The position numbers and the translations under genes were made by a program. From Dehalococcoidia bacterium (GTDB lineage: Bacteria; Chloroflexota; Dehalococcoidia; UBA2979), in assembly GCA_009692685.1 (NCBI GenBank), contig SHYS01000013.1, positions 1 to 23,308 of the forward strand: 23,308 nucleotides of DNA, read 5' to 3'. Below the pieces are notes generated by a model, which was given only the letters and a program-made list of their open reading frames with translations, was not told the origin of the DNA and did no database searches. Below are positions 1 through 6,279 of this stretch, piece after piece. Within the stretch, counting starts at the first letter, position 1; each line of letters starts with the position of its first letter.

Positions 1-49
1 CGGGTAACAACTGTCTGCCCCGGCGCGCACCGCATCCAGGTTCTTCGTG

Positions 50-55
50 TAGATT
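50..55 (+). promoter_or_regulatory. Leaderless-type -10 box for crcB
   Basis: TAGATT (TANNNT consensus) lies exactly 6 nt before the crcB ATG, with no Shine-Dalgarno sequence between them. This spacing puts the transcript start on or beside the start codon. The same arrangement occurs before arsR and the 57-aa membrane protein in this window. No convincing -35 box is visible. Only 61 bases precede the gene, and no fluoride riboswitch core is recognisable in them. Confidence 0.5.
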
Positions 56-61
56 TCCGCC

Positions 62-436
62 ATGTCCATCCCGATCGCCATTGCACTCGGCGGCGCCGCC
101 GGCTCGCTTGCCCGGTACGGGCTTTCGACGTGGATGACGTCGAGGGCTGGCGTGGGAGGGGCGGGGACGTTCGCGGTGAACCTCGTGGGGGCGCTGGCGA
201 TCGGGCTGGTACTGGGGGCGGTGGAGTCGAGGTTTGCGGAGACGCCGAGGTGGGTGACGCTCGGGCTGACCACGGGGATCCTCGGCGGGTTCACCACGTT
301 CTCGGCGTTCGCGTACGACGCGATTGCGCACGTCGAGGCGGGGGATTCGGCGCTGGCGGTGGCGTATGTCGTCGGCACGGTGGTGCTGGGGATTGCGGCG
401 GCGGCGGGCGGGCTGGCACTCGGGCGTAGTCTATAA
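62..436 (+). CDS. crcB: Fluoride ion channel CrcB/Fluc
   Basis: This 124-aa protein has four hydrophobic segments, the usual size for a Fluc subunit. The family forms dual-topology dimers that export fluoride across the inner membrane. Visible family marks are G10-G11 and R18 in the first helix, the GTFAVNLVGALAIG stretch with N40, and the GGFTTFSAF signature at residues 75-83 with the Phe/Thr residues that line the pore. The ATG at 62 is chosen because it gives the standard N-terminus and sits 6 nt after a TANNNT box. It is a single copy; some genomes carry two tandem crcB genes, and a partner could lie left of the window. The next gene, an aldo/keto reductase, starts 46 nt downstream in the same direction. 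Confidence 0.93.
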   Translation: MSIPIAIALGGAAGSLARYGLSTWMTSRAGVGGAGTFAVNLVGALAIGLVLGAVESRFAETPRWVTLGLTTGILGGFTTFSAFAYDAIAHVEAGDSALAVAYVVGTVVLGIAAAAGGLALGRSL

Positions 437-482
437 CCTTCGCGTGCGCCTCGGATGGCCGCGCTAGAAGGCGACATACTCG

Positions 483-1475
483 ATGCAACACACACGACTC
501 GGGCGGACGGGGCTGCAGGTCAGCCGGCTCTGCCTCGGCACCATGACCTTCGGGCTGCAGTGCGACGAGGCCACCTCGTTCGGCATCCTCGACCGCGCGG
601 CGACCGGCGGCATCACCTTCCTCGACACCGCGAACGTCTACCCGCTCGGCGGCGGGCCGCAGACGGCCGGGCGCACCGAGGAGATCGTCGGCAAGTGGCT
701 CGAGGGCAAGCGCCACGAGTTCATCCTCGCCACCAAGTGTCACGGCCAGATGGGGCCGCGGCGCTGGGAGGGCGGCGGGAACCGCAAGCACATCCTGGAC
801 GCCGTCGACGCGAGCCTGAGGCGCCTGCGCACAGACTACATCGACCTGTACCAGTTGCACGGCTACGACCCGAACACACCGCTGGACGAGACCGTGCGCG
901 CCCTCGAGGACGTCGTGCGCTCCGGGCGGGCGCGCTACATCGGCGTCTCGAACTGGCTCGCGTTCCGGCTCGCGCGGGCGATCGGCAAGCAGGAGGCCGC
1001 GGGCTTCGCGCGCTTCGACAGCGTGCAGCCGCGATACAACCTGCTCTTCCGTGAGTTCGAGCGCGAACTGTTCCCGCTCTGCGAGGAGGAGGGCATCGGC
1101 GTCATTCCCTACAACCCGCTCGCGGGTGGCCTGCTCACGGGCAAGCACAGCCAGGCATCGGGCCCGCTGGAGGGCACGCGATTCACCCTCGGCAATGCGG
1201 CGCAGAACTACCAGTCGCGGTACTGGCACGACCGCGAGTTCGACACGGTCGAGGCGATCAAGGGTGTCTCGAAGGACTCGGGTATCCCGATGGTGCAGAT
1301 GGCGCTGCGCTGGGTGCTCGCGAACCCAGCCATCACGGCACCGATCATCGGCGCGAGCCGCGCGGAGCAACTCGATGACTCGCTCGCAGCCGTCGAGGCG
1401 CCGCTGCCCGCCGACGTAAAGACGCGCCTCGACGAGATCACCGCGGACTACCGTCACGGCGACGCGGTCCGCTAG
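483..1475 (+). CDS. Aldo/keto reductase
   Basis: This 330-aa cytoplasmic protein has the (beta/alpha)8 aldo/keto reductase fold and reduces carbonyl compounds with NADPH. The catalytic tetrad is visible as D48 and Y53 (FLDTANVY), K85 (ATKCHG) and H126 (YQLHGYD). The family start LGRTGLQVSRLCLGTMTFG and the cofactor-binding tail (PIIGASRAEQLDDSL) are present. Length is normal for the YajO/Tas-like branch. GAAGG at 467-471 lies 11 nt before the ATG, a little long for a ribosome binding site. It is followed after 29 nt by an LLM oxidoreductase and then a lipase-like gene in the same direction, possibly one transcript. The substrate cannot be told from sequence. Confidence 0.92.
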   Translation: MQHTRLGRTGLQVSRLCLGTMTFGLQCDEATSFGILDRAATGGITFLDTANVYPLGGGPQTAGRTEEIVGKWLEGKRHEFILATKCHGQMGPRRWEGGGNRKHILDAVDASLRRLRTDYIDLYQLHGYDPNTPLDETVRALEDVVRSGRARYIGVSNWLAFRLARAIGKQEAAGFARFDSVQPRYNLLFREFERELFPLCEEEGIGVIPYNPLAGGLLTGKHSQASGPLEGTRFTLGNAAQNYQSRYWHDREFDTVEAIKGVSKDSGIPMVQMALRWVLANPAITAPIIGASRAEQLDDSLAAVEAPLPADVKTRLDEITADYRHGDAVR

Positions 1476-1504
1476 CGCTCGTCACCGAGCACCGAGGAGT
1501 CTCC

Positions 1505-2380
1505 ATGGACATCGGCATCCACATCCCGAGTTTCCAGTGGCCAGGCGGCCCGCCGAGGATCGCCGCCGACCTCGCACGCCTCGCCGGGGCGGCGGAGGAG
1601 GCGGGGTGCGCCTCGGTGTCCGTGATGGACCACTACTTCCAGATGCAGGGCTTTGCCCCCGTCGAGGACCCGATGCTGGAGGCGTACGCCACCCTCGGCT
1701 TCATCGCGGCGAAGACGAAGACGGTCCGCCTGCGCACGCTCGTCTCCGGCGTCACGTACCGGCACCCCGGCCTGCTCGCGAAGATCGTGTCGACGCTCGA
1801 CGTGCTCTCCGAGGGGCGTGCCGAACTCGGCATCGGCGCCGCGTGGTACGAGCGCGAGCATCGAGGATTGGGCGTCGAGTTCCCCCGGGTGGGCGAGCGC
1901 TTCCGCCGCCTGGAGGAGACGCTGCGCATCTGCCTGCAGATGTGGAGCGACGACAACGGCTCGTTCGAGGGCCGCTACTACCAACTCGGCGAGACGCTTT
2001 GCTCGCCGCGTCCGCTCCAGCAGCCACATCCGCCGATCATGATCGGCGGCACGGGAGAGCAGAAAACGCTGCTCATGGTCGCGCGCTACGCGGACGCCTG
2101 CAACTTCATCGCCCCGAACGTCTCGTCTGTTGCCCACAAACTCGAGGTCCTGCGTGGCCATTGCGAGCGTGAGGGCCGCGACTACGGCGGCATCCGCAAG
2201 ACGATCCTCTACCGCAGCGACGCGCTCACCCAGGGTGACGCCCCTGCCGTCATCGACGAGTTGCGCGAGTACGCCGCGCTCGGCGTGCAGGAGGCGATCG
2301 TGATGCCGGTCGGGCCGCACGCCCTCGACTTCGTGAAGCGCCTCGGCACTCAGGTCATCCCGCAGGTCGCCTCGTTCTAA
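1505..2380 (+). CDS. LLM class F420-dependent oxidoreductase
   Basis: The 291-aa protein begins MDIGIHIPSFQWPGGP and follows the luciferase-like monooxygenase TIM barrel throughout (DHYFQMQG; the VSGVTYRHPGLLAKIVSTLD region; SEGRAELGIGAAWYEREHRGLG; PIMIGGTGEQKTLLMVARYAD). The subgroup with ELGIGAAW and IMIGGTG is usually assigned to coenzyme F420-dependent enzymes, which transfer hydride between F420H2 and an unknown substrate. Cofactor use (F420 versus FMN) is inferred from family. GAGGAG at 1494-1499, 5 nt before the ATG, is a strong ribosome binding site. Codon use matches its neighbours and it appears intact. Confidence 0.9.
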   Translation: MDIGIHIPSFQWPGGPPRIAADLARLAGAAEEAGCASVSVMDHYFQMQGFAPVEDPMLEAYATLGFIAAKTKTVRLRTLVSGVTYRHPGLLAKIVSTLDVLSEGRAELGIGAAWYEREHRGLGVEFPRVGERFRRLEETLRICLQMWSDDNGSFEGRYYQLGETLCSPRPLQQPHPPIMIGGTGEQKTLLMVARYADACNFIAPNVSSVAHKLEVLRGHCEREGRDYGGIRKTILYRSDALTQGDAPAVIDELREYAALGVQEAIVMPVGPHALDFVKRLGTQVIPQVASF

Positions 2381-2388
2381 CGCGCAAG

Positions 2389-2419
2389 CCGCTACCATCC
2401 GCCCGCACCGAGGTAGCGG
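2389..2419 (+). promoter_or_regulatory. 8-bp inverted repeat before the lipase gene
   Basis: CCGCTACC (2389-2396) and GGTAGCGG (2412-2419) are perfect complements separated by 15 nt. They lie between the LLM gene stop (2380) and the hydrolase ATG (2429). The right arm runs directly into the G-rich ribosome binding region at 2418-2423, so the RNA hairpin could partly mask it. The left arm also overlaps TACCAT (2393-2398), a possible -10 box. Function is unproven. Confidence 0.35.
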
Positions 2420-2428
2420 GGGGCAGCG

Positions 2429-3238
2429 ATGAAGCACCACGAGAGCACGTTCAAAGGCGCGAAGGCATTCAACATCTACTGGCAGTCGTGGCAGCCCGCA
2501 GGCACGCCGAAGGCCGTCCTGCTCGTCGCGCACGGGTTCGCGGAGCACAGCGGTCGCTACATGAACCTCGTCAACGCCGTGGTGCCGCACGGCTATGCGG
2601 TCTACGCCCTCGACCATCGCGGGCACGGCAAGTCGGATGGCGCACACGTCGAGATCGATTCGTACCAGCAGTACCTGGACGACCTCAAGACATTCTTCGA
2701 CCTCGTGCAGAACGAGCAGCCCGGGCAGAAGATCTTCCTCGTCGGGCACAGCATGGGCTCCGCGATCAGCCTCGGCTACGTGCTCGATCACCAGGCGGAA
2801 CTCGCCGGCCTCGTGCTCTCGGGCGGCGGCATCGCGAAGCCCGGCACGCCGCTCCCCCCGACACCCGAGGCGATGCCCGGCACCAACACTCGCCCACCCC
2901 TCGACACCGGCTTCCTCGCGCGCGACCCGCGGGTCGCCATCGACTACGACGCTGACCCGCTGAACTACCGAGGCCCGATCCCCGTCGCCCGCGACGAGGC
3001 GATGGCGCCGATGCGCCTCGCGATCCAGGAGCGCGTCGGCGAGATCCGGCTGCCGATCCTGATCATGGCCGGCACCGGCGTCCCCGACGGCGAGCGCAGC
3101 ACCACGCTGCATCAGCACGTCGGCTCTGCGGACAAGAGCCTGCGCCTCTACGACGGCCTGAAGCACGAGATCTTCAACGAGCCAGAGCACCCTCAAGTGA
3201 TGGCCGACCTCGAAGCCTGGGTCGCCGCGCGGCTGTAG
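2429..3238 (+). CDS. Monoglyceride lipase-like alpha/beta hydrolase
   Basis: The 269-aa protein matches the serine aminopeptidase/monoacylglycerol lipase branch (Hydrolase_4). It has HGFAEHSGRY at 35-44 (oxyanion region), ALDHRGHGKSDG, the nucleophile elbow GHSMGS with S108, and LKHEIFNE with H246 near the C-terminus. Such enzymes release fatty acids from monoacylglycerols or related esters in the cytosol. The loop carrying the acid (usually GxxD...) reads AGTGVPDGERS and is about two residues shorter than usual, so the catalytic Asp is not securely placed; the D in VPDG could serve. The start has a G-rich ribosome binding site (2418-2423). The stop lies 2 nt from the stop of the convergent FAD gene, leaving no room for a terminator. 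Confidence 0.88.
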   Translation: MKHHESTFKGAKAFNIYWQSWQPAGTPKAVLLVAHGFAEHSGRYMNLVNAVVPHGYAVYALDHRGHGKSDGAHVEIDSYQQYLDDLKTFFDLVQNEQPGQKIFLVGHSMGSAISLGYVLDHQAELAGLVLSGGGIAKPGTPLPPTPEAMPGTNTRPPLDTGFLARDPRVAIDYDADPLNYRGPIPVARDEAMAPMRLAIQERVGEIRLPILIMAGTGVPDGERSTTLHQHVGSADKSLRLYDGLKHEIFNEPEHPQVMADLEAWVAARL

Positions 3239-3240
3239 GC

Positions 3241-4429
3241 CTATACCAACCCCTCGACATACCGCGCGATCGTGAGCGCCGAGGTGAGGCCGGGCGACTC
3301 GATGCCCCCGAGGTGGACGTACGCGCCGTCGCGGAAGATCAGGAAGTCCGGCGGGGTGTCGCCGACGGCCTCGATCGCGGTAACCGACCTGGCCGGGGGC
3401 GATGTCCTCGTCGCGCAGGGCGGGCAGGAAGCGCCGGCCAGCCGCGAGGAACGCGGCCCGCGGCGCATCGTCCACGCGGTAGTCGAGCGGTGCGCCGTCG
3501 GGGAGCCACTCGGTGTCGGGGCCGAGGTGCGCGATGCCGTCGATGTCCACGCTCAGGTGCATGCCCGCGCCGCCAGCCCGTGCCTGGTGGCGTTGCACGT
3601 CGGCACTGCCCGAGGGGATCGGATAGACCGGACGAGAGACGGTGCGACTGAACTCGGGAGTGACGAGGTCGTAGTAGCGGCCGCGGTTCACGCGCTGGCG
3701 TAGCGGTGGGAGGCCACGGGCGGTGTCGCCGTCGAGCGGGAGGCCTGCGAGCGCGGCGACCGAGGGCGCGCCATGGCCGGCTGAGTTCACGAGGATGCCC
3801 GCGCGTAGCGAGGACTCCGTGCCCTCGGCGTCCCTCAGGTGGACGATCGTGGAGCCCTCGGTGCGCTCGGTGTGCTCGAGGGCCGTGACGGTGTGGTGAA
3901 AGGCGAACAGCACGCCTCGGTCGCGGGCAGCGGACTCGAGGCTCTTCGCGAAGCCGGCCTGATCGATGATGCCCGAGGTCTCCGAGGACAGTGCGGCGAC
4001 GGCAGCGATGTTCGGCTCCATCGCGCGCGCCTCGATGCCCGTCAGACGCTGGATGCCGGGGATGCCGTTCGCACGTGCGCGCGCCTCCACGCGGTCGAGC
4101 CCGTCGATGTCCTCGGGCGCGAGGGCGACGACCAACTTGCCGGTGTGCGCGATGCGGACACCGTGGGCCTCGCACCACTCGTAGACGAGCGGATTGGCTT
4201 CGAGGCAGAGGCGGTGCTTCAGGCTGCCGGTCTCATAGAGGAAGCCTGCGTGGACGATGCCGGTGTTGTGCGCCGAGGTCTCCCGCACCGCCGCCTCGTT
4301 CTGCTCGACCACGACGACGGTGCCTCGGACGGCTAGGCGCTCAGCAATCGCCAGGCCGACAACGCCCGCGCCCACCACCACGAAGTCAGCATCGAGATCG
4401 GGCAACGCCGCACTCCTCAGTAGATTCAT
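3241..4429 (-). pseudogene. L-2-hydroxyglutarate oxidase-like FAD enzyme, frameshifted
   Basis: The reading frame opens with a dinucleotide-binding motif (FVVVGAGVVGLAIAERLA), then ETSAHNTGIVHAGFLYETGS and KHRLCLEANPLVYEWCEAHG, all typical of the LhgO/L2HGDH family that oxidises L-2-hydroxyglutarate to 2-oxoglutarate with FAD. The frame holds to DEDIAPGQVGYR. The conserved C-terminus (DTPPDFLIF, then LGGIESPGLTSALTIARYV) continues in another frame. The shift lies near 3376-3380; total length is 1 modulo 3, so one base too many or two too few. It is not in a homopolymer. ATG 4429 gives the usual N-terminus; GTG 4453 is an alternative. No strong ribosome binding site is seen. Either recent inactivation or an assembly error. 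Confidence 0.8.
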
Positions 4430-4527
4430 GCGTGAGCGTCGCACGCAGGCCACCTGATTGCACCGTCACCCGCACGTCCGGGAGCCTCGCGTGGTTACAT
4501 GGATATCAGCCTGACGAAGGAGCCCGC

Positions 4528-5850
4528 ATGCGTGTCCGCTCGACCGCCCGAGCGACTGCCGCCACCCTCGCCGGTGCGCTGGCCCTCGTGCTGCTCGCGT
4601 GTGGAGACGGCGACGCGCAGGACGGTGGGGCAAGAGGGACGGACGGCGCGGGCGGCGGCAGCGCGACCTCGGCGCCGAAGGGCGAGGGCTTCGCGACCAC
4701 ACCGGCCGGGATCGCCACCGCCACGGCCCCCGCTGGCACGCCCGGTGCAACCTCGACTGCCACGGGCACGCCGCCGCCGCTGGCCACGCCGCGCGCGAAC
4801 CCGCCGCGGAATGTCGGTACCGTCGATGCGTTCGGCGGTCGCCGGTTCGACAAGCCGACCGAACTCGGCGAGTACCCAGGCGGGTACTTCGTCGCCGAAC
4901 AGGTGGGGACGATCCTGCGGGTGACGAGCAGCGGCGCGACCGACACGATCCTCGACATCCGCGACCGGGTGCTCAGCAGCGGCAACGAGGAGGGCTTGCT
5001 CTCCGTTGCCCTCGACCCCCGCTTCGACTCGAACCGCTGGGTGTGGACGTACTACTCGATGACGAGCCCGCGACGGTCTGTGCTCGTGCGGTACACCGCG
5101 GGCGCGAACGGCGTCATCGACAAGGCCAGCGCGCTGGTGGTGCTGGAACAGGCGCAGCCGTTCTCCAACCACAACGGTGGCGCGATCTGGTTCGGGCCGG
5201 ACGGGCTGCTCTACCTCGGCTATGGCGACGGCGGCTCCGGGGGAGACCCCCAGGGCAACGGCCAGAACCTCGGAACACTGCTCGGCAAAATCATCCGCAT
5301 CGATGTGCGCAACTCGTCGGCGGGGGAGGCATACCGCATCCCGCAGGACAACCCCTTCGTCAGCCGCCCCGGCGCGAAGGGCGAGATCTGGGCATACGGC
5401 CTGCGCAACCCCTGGCGCATGGCCTTCGATCGCGCCACGGGCACCCTCTGGGTCGCCGACGTTGGCCAGGGTGAGGTGGAGGAGATCAGCACGGTGCGCC
5501 GAGGCGACAACCTGGGCTGGAAGATCATGGAGGGCGACCGCTGCTACGGCGCCTCCACGTGCAACCGCACCGGCCTCGTCCTCCCGGTGACGCAGTACAC
5601 CCACACCGGTGGTCGCTGCTCCGTCACCGGCGGCCCCGCCTACCGTGGTGTCGCCGTCCCCGAGGTCTCCTCGACCTACCTGTACGCGGACTACTGCTCG
5701 GGCGAACTGTGGTCGCTCCCGCTCGATGGTGGTGAGCCGGTGATCGTCGCGCGAGGGCTGAACAACGTGACATCGATGGCGACGGACTCCGCCGGACTTG
5801 TCTACATCCTGCGGCAGGGACGCGCGATCTCCACGCTCACCTCGCCGTAG
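4528..5850 (+). CDS. Lipoprotein glucose/sorbosone dehydrogenase-like protein (PQQ type)
   Basis: The 440-aa protein has a lipoprotein signal peptide with lipobox LLAC (Cys25). A linker rich in Gly, Ala, Thr and Pro follows (about 26-95), then a six-bladed beta-propeller of the GSDH family, soluble quinoprotein sugar dehydrogenases. Family marks include GGYFVAEQVGTI, SNEEGLLSVALDPRF-like residues, NHNGGAIWFGPDGLLYLGYGDGG with H215, LLGKIIRIDV, YGLRNPWRMAFD, and VADVGQGEVEEI. AAGGAG at 4517-4522, 5 nt before ATG 4528, sets the start and rules out the longer upstream open frame. It probably sits on the outer face of the membrane. Sugar substrate and PQQ use are inferred from family, and no PQQ synthesis genes are in the window. 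Confidence 0.9.
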   Translation: MRVRSTARATAATLAGALALVLLACGDGDAQDGGARGTDGAGGGSATSAPKGEGFATTPAGIATATAPAGTPGATSTATGTPPPLATPRANPPRNVGTVDAFGGRRFDKPTELGEYPGGYFVAEQVGTILRVTSSGATDTILDIRDRVLSSGNEEGLLSVALDPRFDSNRWVWTYYSMTSPRRSVLVRYTAGANGVIDKASALVVLEQAQPFSNHNGGAIWFGPDGLLYLGYGDGGSGGDPQGNGQNLGTLLGKIIRIDVRNSSAGEAYRIPQDNPFVSRPGAKGEIWAYGLRNPWRMAFDRATGTLWVADVGQGEVEEISTVRRGDNLGWKIMEGDRCYGASTCNRTGLVLPVTQYTHTGGRCSVTGGPAYRGVAVPEVSSTYLYADYCSGELWSLPLDGGEPVIVARGLNNVTSMATDSAGLVYILRQGRAISTLTSP

Positions 5851-5870
5851 CCCTCGGTCGGCAGGCGGAG

Positions 5871-5876
5871 TAGCCT
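5871..5876 (+). promoter_or_regulatory. Leaderless-type -10 box within a small hairpin
   Basis: TAGCCT (TANNNT) lies exactly 6 nt before ATG 5883, as at crcB and arsR. It also sits inside an inverted repeat, GCGGAG (5865-5870) and CTCCGC (5875-5880), with loop TAGC. The repeat could act as a weak terminator for the upstream dehydrogenase gene or as an operator. Confidence 0.4.
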
Positions 5877-5882
5877 CCGCGC

Positions 5883-6056
5883 ATGCTCCCTGTCGTGCTC
5901 GCACTGTTCGTCGCCTACACCCTCGCCGTCGCGTGGCAGTCGAGGCTCGCCCTCCGCACGACGGAGCCCGCGGCCAAACTCCGCCAGGCCGTTCGCCTGC
6001 TCCTCCTGTCCAGCCTCGGCGTGCCGCTCGTGGTGGCACTCATCGTGGTGGCGTAG
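5883..6056 (+). CDS. Small two-helix membrane protein (57 aa), unknown
   Basis: A 57-aa protein that begins MLPVVLALFVAYTLAVAW, has a short basic middle (SRLALRTTEPAAKLRQAVR) and ends in a second hydrophobic stretch (LLLLSSLGVPLVVALIVVA). It should span the membrane twice with the charged loop between. No family is recognised. Support for its being real is the preceding TANNNT box at leaderless spacing, codon use like the neighbours, and its exact fit between the dehydrogenase gene and the leuS promoter. No conserved functional residue can be pointed to, so no role is offered. Confidence 0.6.
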   Translation: MLPVVLALFVAYTLAVAWQSRLALRTTEPAAKLRQAVRLLLLSSLGVPLVVALIVVA

Positions 6057-6073
6057 CCCGCGCCAAACCCGGA

Positions 6074-6105
6074 TTGACGCGCCTCGTACGGCCTCGGGAT
6101 ACTGT
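6074..6105 (+). promoter_or_regulatory. Promoter of the leuS leader transcript
   Basis: TTGACG (6074-6079, five of six matches to the -35 consensus) is followed after 18 nt by GATACT (6098-6103, four of six). The overlapping TACTGT (6100-6105) fits TANNNT. Either choice places the transcript start near 6110-6113, on or just before the ATG of the leader ORF. The leuS transcript would then have a roughly 170-nt untranslated region apart from the leader peptide. Confidence 0.6.
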
Positions 6106-6112
6106 GAGGACG

Positions 6113-6184
6113 ATGAACACGCGGCACGCCCTCACCTTCTGCCCCGGTGGCGCCCTCGAGGGTGCGCGCCTCCTCCTTACCTAG
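6113..6184 (+). CDS. Leu-Leu-Leu leader peptide upstream of leuS
   Basis: A 23-codon ORF (MNTRHALTFC ... GARLLLT) starts almost at the predicted transcript 5' end and finishes 95 nt before leuS. Its last codons before Thr and the TAG stop are CTC-CTC-CTT (6170-6178), three Leu codons directly upstream of the gene that charges tRNA-Leu. GAGGA at 6106-6110 is too close to the ATG for an ordinary ribosome binding site, so leaderless initiation is likely. Leader peptides rich in the regulated amino acid are a known way for bacteria to sense aminoacyl-tRNA levels, and leaderless polycysteine leaders are known in mycobacteria. That this one regulates leuS is inference. Confidence 0.55.
   Translation: MNTRHALTFCPGGALEGARLLLT
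6152..6158 (+). promoter_or_regulatory. leuS: Possible anti-Shine-Dalgarno segment for leuS
   Basis: GCCCTCG (6152-6158), inside the leader ORF, is the exact reverse complement of CGAGGGC (6270-6276), which contains the leuS ribosome binding site. It lies 12-18 nt upstream of the first Leu codon, within the footprint of a ribosome halted there. The segment can also fold locally, since CCCTCGAGGG is self-complementary. A second partial match (GCCCTC, 6128-6133) exists. The pairing is seen in sequence; its use is inference. Confidence 0.35.
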
Positions 6185-6186
6185 GC

Positions 6187-6212
6187 GGCGTCGCGCCTCG
6201 CGCGATGTCGCC
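6187..6212 (+). promoter_or_regulatory. Hairpin directly after the leader ORF stop
   Basis: GGCG-TCGCGC (6187-6196), loop CTC, GCGCGA (6200-6205), TGT bulge, CGCC (6209-6212) forms a 10-bp GC-rich stem starting two bases after the leader stop codon. No U-run follows, so it is not a classical intrinsic terminator. A ribosome at the stop codon would cover its left arm, whereas one halted on the Leu codons would not. Confidence 0.45.
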
Positions 6213-6279
6213 CGGCCCGCAACAACGCGCCGACATCAGCGCCACCCAACAGGGCTGGCGACCACCACACGAGGGCACC

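Noticed and set aside
1..61. Fluoride riboswitch before crcB
   Set aside because: No recognisable crcB-motif core in the 61 available bases, and the -10 box abuts the ATG, leaving no transcribed leader.
1472..4453. Very long minus-strand open frame continuing past the FAD gene
   Set aside because: Beyond the frameshift it runs antisense through the lipase and LLM genes, both clear by homology; the extension has no family resemblance and reflects GC-rich antisense openness.
6241..6275. AGGGCTGGCGACC before leuS looks like a T-box sequence (AGGGUGGNACCGCG)
   Set aside because: The would-be bulge UGGC does not match the ACCA end of tRNA-Leu, the leader is short, and no Stem I or specifier loop was recognised.
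6205..6279. Longer LeuRS start at ATG 6205
   Set aside because: It lies within the leader hairpin, has no ribosome binding site, and the added 25 residues resemble no LeuRS N-terminus.
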